This document shows, one piece after another, positions 44,735 through 56,815 of a stretch of 64,000 nucleotides of DNA. Source of the DNA: Aporrectodea caliginosa (taxonomy: Eukaryota > Annelida > Clitellata > Crassiclitellata > Lumbricidae); NCBI GenBank assembly GCA_020284085.1, contig JACEVL010000018.1, positions 1,397,501 through 1,461,500 of the forward strand, given 5' to 3'. The notes beneath the pieces were generated by a model. The model searched no databases and had not been told where the DNA came from. It saw only the letters and a list, made by a program, of their open reading frames with translations. Position numbers and translations under genes: made by a program. How positions within the stretch are numbered: the first letter of the stretch is position 1; each line of letters starts with the position of its first letter.

Positions 44735-44940
44735 AATACAACAGTACTGATCTTTGATATCGCCCCAAGCTCAGAAGCGCACACGTCTCGGCGGCGCATG
44801 CAGAAGCAATTATATTATTGCAGAGCAATTGTGCGCGAATGACTTGCCCAAGGTCCCTACGCGGACGGCTTGAGGTGGATTCGAACCTGCAACCCTCCGG
44901 CTGCAAGGCACCGAACATACCCCTACACCACCGCTCCCCA
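44735..44940 (-). mobile_element. tRNA-derived SINE
   Basis: On the minus strand it begins GGGGAGCGGTGGTGTAGGGG (A-box-like TGGTGTAGGGG) and has the B box GGTTCGAATCC about 35 bases later (complement at 44877-44887). It is followed by a non-tRNA body (GGGACCTTGGGCAAGTCATT). The pol III boxes and longer body mark a SINE, not a working tRNA gene. Confidence 0.8.
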
Positions 44941-45214
44941 TCACACTAACAGAATACATTTGTCCACGAGTATTGTCACATTTCACTTTCTACAGTGATT
45001 GCGCAAACTTATGTGGATCATTGCTTGATATCATGCTTCTATTATAAGTCAACGCCGTCAATATTTTTACCTGTAACTGTCTTATAAGATGTTTCCTAAG
45101 GTGAAAGTGAAATCGCGCAAATATTCGCACCTGTATCTTCTATTATGCGTGTGTTTGTACCGATCTAAACTTATAGTACATGCCGTTAATCAATGAACCT
45201 ACTGCAGGGAGGAA
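44941..45214. other. Non-coding flank
   Basis: Matches 1600-1790 of unit 0 (GCGCAAATATTCGCAC-TGT and TTTGTACCGAT shared). No gene seen. Confidence 0.6.
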
Positions 45215-45800
45215 AGCGGTTTATTAGTTTTAGATATCAGTATTCTATAATTATGAAATTATGAATCCCTCAAACTCTCGACTTCCTATCTAAAATCAAT
45301 CCATCACAAACGTTATGAATCCTTAGTAGTGATCATACACAACTCTGTCTCAGACTACCTGAGAATCACGAGACACGTACGAGAAGCCTAACTATATGAA
45401 GATCACTGCACGTATAATGTCGCTTACCCCCAAGTTGGTGCACATCTCATGTCAAGTGTGTAGCTTAGTCTGTTTCTTTTAGACCATGCAGTTTAAGGTC
45501 GCTTATACCGAGTTATACAGCAGGCGCATGGGCCTACACTACAGTACAAATATCTGGTGAATATTCTGGCCTATTGTTTATGCACCGATGTTTAAATTCC
45601 GGTTGGTCCCATGTCTGAGTGACAATTTTAAATTTATGAACGAATTATGAAATGGAAAAATTGCACTGTTTATGAATCTTCTTTGTCGCGTTTGTGTTTC
45701 AGGCGATTGAGTCTTCAATCATAGGGCATGCATGAAATTACCGTTTATGATTCAAATGATTGATGCACTTATAAATTAAACAGTTAATTTAAGATATGTA
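45215..45800. repeat. Counterpart of the inverted block at 3061-3705
   Basis: Matches the reverse complement of unit 0 with conserved order, as described for 3061-3705. No gene seen. Confidence 0.65.
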
Positions 45801-46880
45801 GTTGTAAATGTAATCAGAAAATATGCAATTATGTGAACTTGGTCCGAGGTGTTGTCTGCCCTAGCCAAAATTATGTTTAAATTCAATAATCATCAGAGCT
45901 CATCGATAAGAAAGCAAAGATTAGACAACTAACAAAGTAACAAAATATTGGCGTGCTCCGGCAAATAATCTTATGCAGAACCCAACGTCAGATGCCAATT
46001 TGTTCCAAGTTTCCGATCGTCTTGTAGAACAATGACAGCTGAAACAAACGGTTGCCTTAGCAAATAGCAATTCTCATAGATGGAAGAATACGGACCTTGC
46101 GCTGCCGGGCCTCTGCTTAGCTTCATCCCCCGTGTGCTCTTTAAGTCAATATCAAAGAGATAACCCAATCCAATCCATCGATTCATTGTCGTACTGACAT
46201 TACACTAATAATTATAGCTATTTTCTCTCTGTTTTTCTTCTATGTGAAAAGTTGCGGTCTGTCAACTTTCTATTTTCAATAAACGAAATTATATAGCTTA
46301 ATCTCTAGTTATCTATTATAAGCTCTGAGCTCTCCGTGGTTAACGGTGAGATTCATTCCCTGGATTCACCTCACATTTCCTATACCGAATCTAATTCTTG
46401 CAGAATATATATAATCCACTGTCCACCTGAAAACGTTCTATTTGAGTAGGTGGACGAATCAAGATGTTAATACGACAAGTGACTGGGAAACCAATGCAGC
46501 TCGCCGTAAAAGAGTTAAGCCAAAAGCTAGACGAAACGAATAACATGGCTACTGAAGTAGAAGAATTCGATATTTTAAGCTGTCTAAGCTAATAATGTGG
46601 TTACATGTCACATTAGAACAAAATTTAAATATATTCATGCTAAGGTAACTTTTATTGCTAATGGCTACATTAGTAGACACATTTTTTATCCAGTAATGTC
46701 ACAGTAAATCTTGCAAGAAATAAATATTAATGTTTTGAGACGAAAGCAGTTAGATTTTCACTTGAAAGTCATGATTTTCCGTACGCAAGATGTCGCTGTC
46801 AAGAGTAAACGGCAGAATGATCAATCGCCATGTCCAGCCAGGTGAAACTGATTCTTTGCATTGCCTTCTTGTAGTAATGG
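45801..46880. other. Non-coding duplicated flank
   Basis: No gene seen. From 46060 onward it matches 15393-16087 of unit 1. The stretch between gene C's tail and 46060 is absent from unit 1. Confidence 0.65.
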
Positions 46881-47629
46881 CTGTTAATGGACAATGGAGC
46901 ATATCGAAATCCGCCTGTCGCTATTATGGTCTTTGATCTGAAGCCAGTCAAAGAGCAAATCTCTTAATTAATAAGTTCATCTTACAGAAGACTAAACTCG
47001 ATTTATAAATGCTTTTATGATGATGCTAGGTTTCAGTGAATCCAGAAGAAGACTTTCGTTATATCATTCGTAATAATAGACTGTCTACAACATCTGATAT
47101 ATTGCCGATTGAATAGCTCGATTACTACGGTAACACCCACCTACTCGTGACTATCAATAGGAGACGCGAATTGGTAAAAATTCTACTGAAATAAAAGTTG
47201 ACGAATCAACCACTTTTCAGGCTGGTGGACTCGCAGGCCAAAACCCAAGCACTGTATTATATGGGCCTATAAATGAGAAAAATTGGAATTGCGACTGCAG
47301 TTAACTTTTCGAGCGTATTATTGTATTGTATTGTATTTATTAACTTGTTATAAGATCAAAGCCTTATTTTGGTCTAGCGACTTCAGAAATAGGCTAACAT
47401 TCATTCTTAAACTGCAAAATTTCGCAAAATGATATTTTGTCGTTATGCCACTAGCATAAAATTGATCGAAAATGAACTTTTCAAAATTTCTTTGAAATTC
47501 CCTTGTAATATTATATGGTATGCACTTTCATACGACTGAAAATACACGAGTTCAAAAAAAAATTTCGCCATTCTTATTTAACATCTCAAACAATTCTGCA
47601 ATGGTTCGGTTGATTTGCAATGAGTCATT
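46881..47629. repeat. Duplicated block; pre-insertion sites for two unit 1 elements
   Basis: Aligns with 22511-22941 and 25039-25300 of unit 1 without the LINE (junction near 46880) and without the hAT-like element (junction near 47305). No gene seen. Confidence 0.8.
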
Positions 47630-48513
47630 TCATTCATTCATTCATTCATTCTGGAGATTTATATAGCGCCCCTTCAAGAAATCTACTCAGAAGCGCTCCC
47701 AGTCCAGCCACGGCAAAAGTAAAAAGACTTAAGTGATTTATAAAACCCAGTTTGACTGGTCAAAGGTAGCAAGCGCAGCTCCGATGGCAGGTCATTCAAG
47801 ATGGAGGGGCCTGCAACCGAGAGAAGCTCGGCGCTGCCTAGCAGTCAAGCGAGCCCGCGGGACTAGGAGTTGCCCCGTCGTCGCGGAGCGAAGCGCCCGA
47901 CGCGCTACAACGTCGGACACTGGGCGGCAGAGGTTGCGCAGGTAAGATGGAGCACAGCCAAGGATGCTGCGTGAAACCAAAGAAGCAATACGGTATGAGA
48001 TCCGTTGGGCCACAGCCCTGTGTAACACTTCGCGCATGTAGGCAGAGACAGAGCCGAATTTGGGAATTCGCCCAATAAGCCGAGCAGCTGAGCGCAGAAC
48101 TCGATCTAGTCGCCCCAGAACCCCAAGCGGGAGGCCAACGAGGATCGAACAACAGTGGTCAATTCGACTAGTAACGAAGGCATGCACAAGAACCACTAGT
48201 GCGTCATGAGAAAGAGAGCGAGAAACCACTCGGAGCTGGCGAAGCTGATAGTAACAGCTTCGACAGATCAAGTTCACATGTTGAGAAAGACTAAGTTCTT
48301 GGTCAAGGGCGAGGCCCAGGTCACGAACCGTTATGGAAAAAGTTATATCAGGAAAGACCCGAGGAAGCTGGAGCAAATCAATACCATCTAGTTGCCGACG
48401 GCCACCTAGCCAAATAAACTGAGTCTTGGAAGGATTTAGGAGAAGTCTATTTGAGGCCATCCAAGAGGAAAGAACATCTATTGTTAGGCACATCTGTTGT
48501 ACAGTCGCCGTGA
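47630..48513 (-). mobile_element. 5'-truncated L2-like LINE
   Basis: The minus frame of 233 residues (48493-47792) begins just after the RT catalytic box: LNPSKTQFIWLGGRRQLDG, VRDLGLALDQELSLSQHVN, RISYRIASLVSRSILGCAPS. It stops within the C-terminus. The 3' end is CTTGAAGGGGCGCTATATAA with a (TGAA)n tail at 47636-47655. It is absent from unit 1. GC-rich relative to its surroundings. Confidence 0.88.
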
Positions 48514-48924
48514 CAATAGCGACAAATAGTCAATTAAATCTAAAAATATTACACTCGCTTTTAATTATGCCTTTATTTACGTGCAGGGCAGCATAGGCTT
48601 ACAGGCTGGTCACTTTTTTCTTCATAATCTTTTCGTAATTATGTGATTACCGAAAGACTAAGTGGTAGCAAAATTATAATCGCCAGAGGGAGCCGCTAGT
48701 TCTCTATGCAGTGGGTACTTTAAAACTAAGGTTAAAATATTAATATTCCATAGTCAAGTGATTGATGAATTACATATGGCCAGGTTTGTACTTCGCATCA
48801 TCGAGATTCAGGAAAGCTAGTATCACTTGAATTATAATGGTCTTATCTTAAACCTTGTATCGTATCTAAATTAAATGCAAATTTATTTTGACTTCATTTT
48901 GTGAACTTGTCTCCAAAAAAATTC
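48514..48924. repeat. Duplicated block matching 25330-25760
   Basis: ATAATCGCCAGAGGGAGC and CTTCGCA-CATCGAG-TTCAGGAAAGCTAGTATC are shared. No gene seen. Confidence 0.8.
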
Positions 48925-50182
48925 TGGACTCCTCTAACGCCGATGCATACCGCCAGATGCATACCGCCAGACATGTTACAAAACCATTTCTACTCCTCAC
49001 ACAGGACCTGGTGACTGTTTCTTTTGCTGATAACCTCCTGTAATGTGAGTTGAAGTGGCAAGGCTACAGTAACTAATAATTGCCGATTTGCTTCGGTTTA
49101 TGCAACTGTTGTCCTTTTGAATCCCTGGGCAGTGGTAGCCCATGGGCCTCCGCTGCCAAGATTATCAGAACATTAATTTTGTCTTATTGCAAAATGACAA
49201 AGAATTAGCCCCAAACACTGACCAATGTGACCATGGAGGTCTATGTTCAAGTTTTTCAGATGATATAACACTGTTAGTCTAATTCTTCTGATAATTCTAC
49301 TTTATTTCACTTGAAAAATTACTACTCCAGTACTGAAGTCAACTATACGGGCAACTAAAGCATGGACTTAGTACCGAAAAGGATTGAGAGGTATGAAGGG
49401 CGTTGTTAAGAGATACAATTTTGTAATGGATGCGCTTGGGGACTTTGTATTGGACATATTTGTTATATCTTGTTAGCTGCTTTAGTAGAATGTAAGTTGC
49501 AGGTCCTGTTCTTGGGCAAAGAAATATTTAATCTACAACTGAGAAGAGTCCATCATTCATAAACCGAATTGCCAAACAGCATTTAGGTCCAGCTGTAGTC
49601 TATGAAAGCAGTGTAAAATTTAAGAACAGAATATCAACTGCAACTGCTACAAGTCACAAAGACCAGGCCTTAACTAACCCTAGAAGGCATCCATAGGTAT
49701 TAGGTGTTAGTGACTGTATTCTTTTAGCATAAAATTATGTGGCCAGACCTCTACCGCGTCGTCTTACCTTCCCACTGACTGCACAGGCAATGTGCTCATT
49801 ATTAGCTGAGTTGATTAGGAGCGCAAATGAGACCGAGATTTTAAAATAGACTTTGGCAATAGCAAGTATTTTGACTCCCCGACGTGTCGATTGACAATGC
49901 TGGACTCTCATGCTGGACTATCAATCGAGAGTTAATTATTGGACATCTTATATACCCACCCACCCCCCCCCCGATGCAAAATAATGCGTCCAAAAGCATA
50001 GCACCAGCTAATTGAGTCTTCCAAATTGGGTAGCATTACAAGTATCATATTGGGGCAATATCTTCTTCATTGAGATTTTGTTAATCGCACTGATCTGATT
50101 ATTTTTGAAATGATCAGCGTGTACCTTTCCCATAATCTAGGTTTCATCTTATGCAGTATTCGGAATAATCAACTTCTGTAAA
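48925..50182. other. Non-coding stretch
   Basis: The first 430 bases match 7540-7965 of unit 0. The remainder has no recognisable gene; a C-rich run lies at 49960-49975. Confidence 0.5.
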
Positions 50183-51441
50183 TAGGGGAGACCGGGGTTG
50201 GTTGCAACAATTTTCATATTTTCATGTGCCATCTTTTTAGTTTTGGAACAACCTGAAAATTGTTTAGCCCATATATAATTATATCCTTTATATCTCAGCA
50301 CCAAAACAAGCTATATGACGATCTCAGTGGTCAAGGATGTAACCACAATAGCTAACTGAACAGAGGGCTTCAAAGTGTTGCAACCAACCCCGGGCCGGGG
50401 TTGGTTGCAACGACCCTGGGGGAAGGTTGCAACAGTATTGAAAGTAGTATAATTATTCAACGTAGGTTGCATTGCCTAGGGCAAACCGAGGCCTGCCTAC
50501 ATATAAAATTGTAATAGATTGAAGAACTTCAAAATTAAATCTGATCAAAAGCATCAGTCAAGATATTAAATTGTTTTGCTGCAATAATCGTCATGTAAAA
50601 TGTCCGATATATAAATAGGCCTACTCGATAGGCGTATAGCCTCCATAGCAGGCTAGTCTACTTGAACTACTTCTACCTATTTAGGCTGCATTGCCTAATG
50701 TTAAAGATTTAATTAAAATTGTAGAGCTTTTTCAAGCCTTCAAATTGTAACCAAAAAAGGAAAACGGGAGTGTTATTTGCCTACTGACTCGCTTATTGCC
50801 ACCCATTATTAACGGACTAAAGTCCAGGGGTGTCAAACCTTTGTTAGTGGTGGGCCAGTGGCAAATTTTTCCAGCAAGTGGTGGGCCAGGATGTCGAAGG
50901 TGCTTGAGAAAAACGGGGCTAAAGGTGTGGGAGGGGGCTTGGTGAACCCGTTCCCAAGAAAACATTTGCCAAACCAAATCTTAAATGGTGCATTTTAAAC
51001 CATACAAACATTCAATTCAGCTAATAAAACATGTTGCAACCAACCCCGATTAAAATGTTGCAACCAACCCCGAAGCAATGCATAGACATTGTTATAGAAA
51101 ATTTTTATCGACAGCGTTGGTTTTAAATAAAATGACTAAATGCATTTTCAAGCCCAATTCCTTGTTCAACTTATGGCACCAAACAACACTAAATTGCTTC
51201 AACACATTAAGCTACATTACGAAAAAACACAAAACCGAAAAATTTACTTTTGATGTCTGAAAATAAATTTTAACTTTTTTCGGTAGTTCAAATCAACTGC
51301 CTGCCAAGAAATTAAGTCACGTTGACCTAAAATATATTCCTTACAAGGTAGGTGATTTGATTTTACGCTGCTGTTATTTAGCGCTTAACTAGCGATAGTG
51401 TTGCAACCAACACCTGTTGCATCCAACCCCGGTCTCCCCTA
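50183..51441. mobile_element. DNA element with GGGGTTGGTTGCAAC repeats, about 1.26 kb
   Basis: Inverted ends TAGGGGAGACCGGGGTTGG match CCAACCCCGGTCTCCCCTA. The motif GGTTGCAACCAACCCCG or its complement recurs at about 50198, 50378, 50397, 51032, 51058 and 51400. TA at each end may be the target duplication. Unit 1 lacks it at the equivalent point (about 27280). The interior holds no transposase but includes a stretch around CAGGGGTGTCAAACCTTTG (50825), itself like a hAT terminus. Confidence 0.75.
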
Positions 51442-52195
51442 CTCTAGCTTCTTCCGTTTTTGCAGCCAAAAAACGAAGATTCGTTTAGAAAAATGGAGAA
51501 CAGTTATTAGTCATTTTGAAGTCTAATGAGAGCAACAGTATTTTATCCATCCAGATAGGCACAGTAAAAGTTTAAATCAAAATTCAACGGTCACGAATAA
51601 CAATAGGGGAAAATGGTTGGGTTAACTTTGAAGTTGTAAAGGGAAAAGGACGTGGAAACAACCAGAGATCCAGTAAGATTAAATGAAGAAGATGACTCCA
51701 GTGTATGATAGTAATAACCCTATTCGTTTAATGTTAGAAAGGTCCAAGACAATGAAAAATGTTTAAATTCAAAGCAGCTGTACAAGCACAAAATCATTTA
51801 GTCTCGCCGGATAGAAGTTCTAAATTATTACTGAATTTGTACAAAATACAACAGGTATACTCTTGACGACGTTAATATCAACTACGATTAATTAAGCTAC
51901 AATTTATTTAAATATGGCAGTAAGCTGCCTGATCAACAATCACACATGCGCTTGTCCACAGTTTCGAAACCTTTGATTTATTCCTGACCAAAGCAGCTGG
52001 ACAAACATAAATTATTTAGCATCGCCAGCTAAAATGCCAAATATTGTGTTTACACAAAATACGACAGGTGTATATATTGTTTACGACGTTAATAACAACT
52101 ACGATTAATTAAGCTACAATTTCTTTAAATACGGCTGTCAACTGTGTCAAATGAAACTAGTTTATGCGCTTGACCTCAGAATCGAAACCTTTGGC
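51442..52195. repeat. 3' flank of gene E, duplicated at 27290-27780
   Basis: Shares the order of unit 1. It also carries an internal direct repeat: TACACAAAATACGACAGG-like and GACGTTAATA-CAACTACGATTAATTAAGC occur at about 51837-51905 and 52050-52120. No gene seen. Confidence 0.7.
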
Positions 52196-52569
52196 TCAGG
52201 CCTGGTCTGCCATCTGCGCAGCCGTCGAGTTACCGTTGATGTTGATGACGCTGACGACTGTTTCATCGCCCTCCTTGCTTCGTCTGCTGCAAAGCTTCTG
52301 ACGTAGATACTTTTTCACTGGATCCAATTTGGCAGCGTAGATGAACGGATTGAGACAGACGTTCAAGAAAGCCAGGAATATAGTGAAATAACGGGCATCT
52401 GAACTGAGATTCGTTACAATGCGCAGATTATTGAGCAAATAGTTGATACGATTTGGAGACCAGCAGAGAACGAAACAAACTGAGATAATGAGGAATGTTT
52501 TGATGACGTTCATTTGGGTTTTCATGGTCTTCTGTTGAGCAGCGCTCTTCATCATGTTGTTGAAGTTAA
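52196..52569 (-). CDS. Rhodopsin-like GPCR gene E, exon 2 (TM6-TM7, C-tail)
   Basis: Minus strand, acceptor CTGCAG then exon from 52569 in phase 1: V-NFNNMMKSAAQQKTMKTQMN. TM6 has CWSPNR and TM7 has NPFIY, then KLDPVKKYLRQKLCSRRSKEG. The tail of about 30 residues ends QMADQA with the stop at 52196-52198 and is shorter than in D. The frame is open throughout. It pairs with exon 1 at 58832-58226 over an intron of about 5.7 kb swollen by transposons. Confidence 0.88.
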
Positions 52570-52864
52570 CTGCAGATTTAAAAATACAATCAGCAGTGTA
52601 AGCAAAGTGTAAGCAATGTCATAGCATCATACAGAACTGAATAAAAACAAAGATCTTGCAAGCCATTCAGTGGACAAATGTATTTCATTAGAACTAAATA
52701 AAAAGTAGAAAATCATTAAGACCTTAAAGAGATCGCCCAGAAATCCAGAATCACTGAAAGACGAGCGGGTTTATTCATAAAGAAGGTTAGCATACTTTTC
52801 GATATTTCAAAAAGGTGACTGTATGATGAAGTGATGATGGTAGTTAAAATGTTGATGTCAACGA

Positions 52865-53065
52865 TATGAAATACGACGCCGACGACGACGATGATGATGA
52901 TGTTAGCGATGATGATGATGGTTATAGTAAGGATGATGATGATGATATTGCTGACTACCCTGATGACTAAATTAAAGATTTCGACTGCGATAAGGAAGAC
53001 ATCGACGACAACTACAACGATGATAATGACGATGATTAAGACAATGACGACGATGATGATTATAC
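52865..53065. repeat. GAC/GAT triplet-rich microsatellite
   Basis: Counterpart of 28560-28745, with different run lengths. It produces Met/Thr-rich false frames. Confidence 0.85.
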
Positions 53066-54044
53066 ATACACGGTCTCCGAATCAAGAAAATACGTTTGTG
53101 AGTTTCATAATAATATTACTAATGTTAGAACAAATATAGAAATAAAATACGCGAGGTTTCTTTATCAAGACCTGTGTGGAACATTAAGACCTAATTTCAA
53201 AATTACATAGTTGCCTAATATCTAATATTAAGCTTAATTCACAATTTGCGAAATTTATTTCGAGTCTTCGAATAAGCTAGAATAAGCCTGCTGATGCTCG
53301 AAAGAGATACCCTGATTTTGAAAATTGTATATGGGGTTAGTGATCCACCATTCCTAACTTCGCGGAGATCAGTTTACCATAAATCATATCCCACTTAAAA
53401 TATCAAAAGGCGGGTTCTTTGGTCAGTTCCAGTGTTAAGTATAAAACAACGTTGATATAAAGGTGTCATTTAGAGGATATGTTCTGTTTGCTGATAACTT
53501 ACTTAATTAGCCAAATTTGAGAACAGGACTGTTACAAAGAAGTAGACTGCAACAATGACCTAACTGCATGAGGCATGGTCTCTGATGTAAAGAGGTCTCA
53601 ACACTCATATCTGAGTGTTGAGACACGTACCTCGAACACTGCGTTTGTTTGTGACTTGAAGTATACGTGTATTGCAGAACACGAAGGTCACCAGAGGCAA
53701 AATGTAGTCGTCAAAAAACTTATAGAAAGCGAAGGCTTCGGCATTTTATAGCGATCGATATCAAGCGAGAGCTACCAAGTCACCCAGTTAGCACCTTAGT
53801 CCCTTTTCATGAAACTGTGTCTTAATTGCATTGAAGACGACGCACATTCGTAATGCGAATCGGCTAACTTTCAGATAATAATCACAACTTGCATAGGAGT
53901 AGATTAATAGAGTAGAGAATCTTCGAACACCATTCACTGGATTCATTGTCCACGTATGTCAACGGTAATCCCGTAGTTTAGGTTTGTAAATTATTTTAAT
54001 GTCTTATATATAACATATATTCGTTTAATATTGAATCTCTAGGT

Positions 54045-54260
54045 TTCTTTGTTTCTCCTCCGTCAGGCCAAGGCCAACGATGAGTCCTCAACTTGTCGTC
54101 TCCAGAATTCTCTATCCTTGATTTGTTCCTTTGCTTCTGCAATGTTCATCTTCATTCTCTCCAGATCCTCTCGTATATTATCCATCCATGTCTTTTGTTG
54201 TCTTCCTCTACTCCTAGTTCCCTCCACATATCCGTGTAAAGCCATCGATGGTAGTCTCTA
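54045..54260 (-). mobile_element. RTE-type LINE C-terminal fragment
   Basis: The minus frame reads LHGYVEGTRSRGRQQKTWMD, then NIREDLERMKMNIAEA and DREFWRRQVEDSSLA, the conserved C-terminus of an RTE-like LINE. It is a different subfamily from the 30943 fragment. Confidence 0.85.
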
Positions 54261-54549
54261 GGTTGACACACCGCAACCCATTACAGAAAGTTGTATTGCC
54301 AGTTAAGAAGAAAATGGAAATAATTAATAGTTTTTAAATATCTGTTCCACCAAAGGGCACCTTTTTCAACCGGGCAACACCAAACTCTTAAAGAAATTCA
54401 TCGGGATGTAATTTTTGTCATCTTTTAGCGGTAGGGCAAAGTCATGTGGTCTTGGTCGAAGGTCATGGTGGTGGACAATAGTTGTAGCGAAGATCGAACG
54501 GAGCACATGAGTCTTCAATGCCGTACTTGAGGCTGATAAGTAAGCAGTC

Positions 54550-54885
54550 GACCAATGTCATGATAACTACCATTAATCCAGCTTCCACTTCATCGGAAAA
54601 ATGTTTCATCAATCCTACTTCCATTTAATGAAAACATTACCAAAATTCCATTTAAGCAAAAAATATTTTTCATCAATGAAACTTTTATTTAAGGAAAGAA
54701 CTATTCTTATGGATCCAGCTTCTACTTACAGAAACAATTACTTTCATCATTCCAGCTTCTAATGCGAGAAAAATTATTTCGATCAATCCAGCTTCTGTTT
54801 AAGCAAAAAAATGGTTTCATCAATCCCACTTCCATTTAGGAAAGCAATGTTTTTCATCAATCCAGCTTCCATTTTAAATTGACCA
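54550..54885. repeat. About 46-bp degenerate tandem repeat
   Basis: About seven units built on CATCAATCCAGCTTCCATTT then AAGGAAA and a short T-rich spacer. Confidence 0.8.
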
Positions 54886-55559
54886 TGTGAAATAACCTAT
54901 CAACCTAATCTACGGGATTACCTGTCAACAATCAGTAGGATTCGACTTTGCACATGACCACTAGGGTGGTGCTCAAAAAAATTATTTTGAGTAAATTGAT
55001 GGGACAGCCCCAGGTTATGTTCCTTTTGATAAAGTAAGTTAGTGTGCAAAATATGATAAAGATATTCCATCATTTAGATGTGCCACATAAGAGGTCAAGT
55101 TTTCCAAATTTTAGACAAGGATCGTAAGCACAATTGTGATAATATTAGAAACTTTTTCGTATTTTGTGTAAGATCAAGTAAACCTTAAATTGTTTTGCTT
55201 AAAAGTAGAATAATTAAAAAGTACTGGTGAGCATTATTCAGTCTTATAAGTATGATTAAATCATTTATCATTAACACATTAAAATATTTATTGGTCCATT
55301 TTGTGATCGTTGACTTTTTGGTGTCCGGAAACTTTTTCGATGCTCGGACACCACGTGGAGCAAGGCTTGCTTTTGACCTACATTCTTGGTCCGGATTATA
55401 TTTTATTTTGGTATCAATGCCACTCCCGTTTCTGTCCTACCATTCACCACACTCGACCTATCTTCAGTCTGCTGACACTCCAACTAAATGCTGCTGTTTC
55501 CACGCATTACTATAGCTGTCCTTCATTCGATCAAGAGCTGCTGCTACTTGCAGATTGAT

Positions 55560-56190
55560 AATAATATTCTTTGGCGAGGTCTTTTAGTTTTGGGGTTTTG
55601 CCTCATCTACAGACTCAGAGTTTTCGATGCAGTCTATATAGCAGTTATCACTATCTGAAGCATCAGATTTAAATAAATCGGCAGCTGTCTTAATACCACT
55701 GGACCTGGACATTGGAGTAGTAGTAACAGATTGTCTCAATGTCTCTTGATAAACGCTGGTCTTAGTTTCATCTTGGCTCTCTTCCGTTTTTCTTCATCTT
55801 GTTTTTCAATTTGTTTTTCACTTGTGCCATTGAACTTGACATCCTTCCATCTCTGAGCCGAGCCTGCAGAAGTGCTGTGTCCTCAGGATTTTATTTTTTA
55901 CTTCCGCATCAGAATGTGAAATATTAAATGATTTCTCTAATGATTCAACAAATCTTTACTCGCGACTTTCTGTGTTTCTCCACCTCTCCATGCTGCCTTT
56001 TGTGAATTCCTCCTCTCATTGTAGATCTTCTCAAGCCTCCCGATTGCATGTTGGCATTGTAGTCACAGGCAAGTGAGCTTTATTTCAAAAAGCTCCAACT
56101 GTTCCAACTGTCATGCATGCGTGCACTTCACGAACAGTTTTGCCATTGACCTTTAACAAATGAAAAACCTGTAATGTCTCTTTTCATTAA
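55560..56190 (-). pseudogene. Degraded coding stretch inside the hAT-type element
   Basis: The minus-strand reading is rich in Lys, Glu, Ser and Arg over several short open frames. Pieces such as MERWRNTESRE, SFNISHSDAEVK and KSDASDSDNCYI read like one protein with frameshifts. I do not recognise it; it may be a remnant of an element-encoded protein. Confidence 0.35.
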
Positions 56191-56249
56191 AGCAGCCTTG
56201 CAATATTGATTGAATCATGTGTGAATCCAACAAAGCAAATTTCAGTTTA

Positions 56250-56345
56250 AGATCTGGTAGAAGGTTTTGGCCATGCCAACCTTTGAGGACCTCTGAGTAG
56301 GCTTCTTGAAGGGCGCTGTATAAAACGTTTGGAATGAATGAATCC
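56250..56345 (+). mobile_element. L2-like LINE 3' end
   Basis: CTTCTTGAAGGGCGCTGTAT, AAAACG and a (GAAT)n tail form the shared LINE 3' terminus, here reduced to about 90 bases. Confidence 0.7.
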
Positions 56346-56594
56346 TAGTCAGTTTCCAGTTTGAAAGTACTGAAAACAAGCAAGTCAATAAAGAGATTGG
56401 AAACATTGGATCCATTATTCGAGACTAAGTGTTGGGTATTGGGTTTTTTAGAATTTTTCTTGCAAAGTATTTTCATAAATAAGCTAAAAAATTATTTAAA
56501 TTTAAACTTGTACAGAGTTGCTAATTATAATCTGATTTTCTACTATGTTAATCATACTGTATGTTCTGACCCGAAACCAAATTTTAGCCAGATA

Positions 56595-56815
56595 TAGGAC
56601 ACATCTTAAGGAGCGACACCCTACTAAGAGACATCATTGAGGGAAGAATTGAGGGGGGAAAGATGAGAGGTAGGCCAAGAACAATGCTACTGGACTGGAT
56701 GTTGGCAGAGGAGGGATACAGCGGACTGAAAAGAGAAGCAGAGAACAGAAAAAATGGCGTCGTTGGACATATGAACCTGCCTGACGGCAGAGAACGTGAA
56801 GAAGAAGATTAAATG
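56595..56815 (+). mobile_element. RTE-type LINE C-terminal fragment
   Basis: The plus reading contains LLRDIIEGRIEGGKMRGRPR, then MLLDWMLAEEG and REAENRKKWRRWT, a third variant of the RTE-like C-terminus. One in-frame stop lies near the end. Confidence 0.75.

Larger units (their letters stand above)
53957..54930. mobile_element. DNA element with minisatellite interior, about 1 kb
   Basis: Inverted ends around GGTAATCCCGTAGTTTAGGTT (left, from 53958) and CAACCTAATCTACGGGATTACC (right, to 54922). There is no clear target duplication. It contains an RTE fragment (54045-54260) and a 46-bp tandem repeat (54550-54885). Confidence 0.7.

Noticed and set aside
44870..44940. Candidate tRNA gene (A and B boxes)
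   Set aside because: The boxes continue into a non-tRNA body and related degenerate copies exist, so it is a SINE.
55252..55558. Two overlapping plus-strand frames of 82-87 codons
   Set aside because: No motifs, and they lie inside a hAT-type element in different frames of the same DNA.
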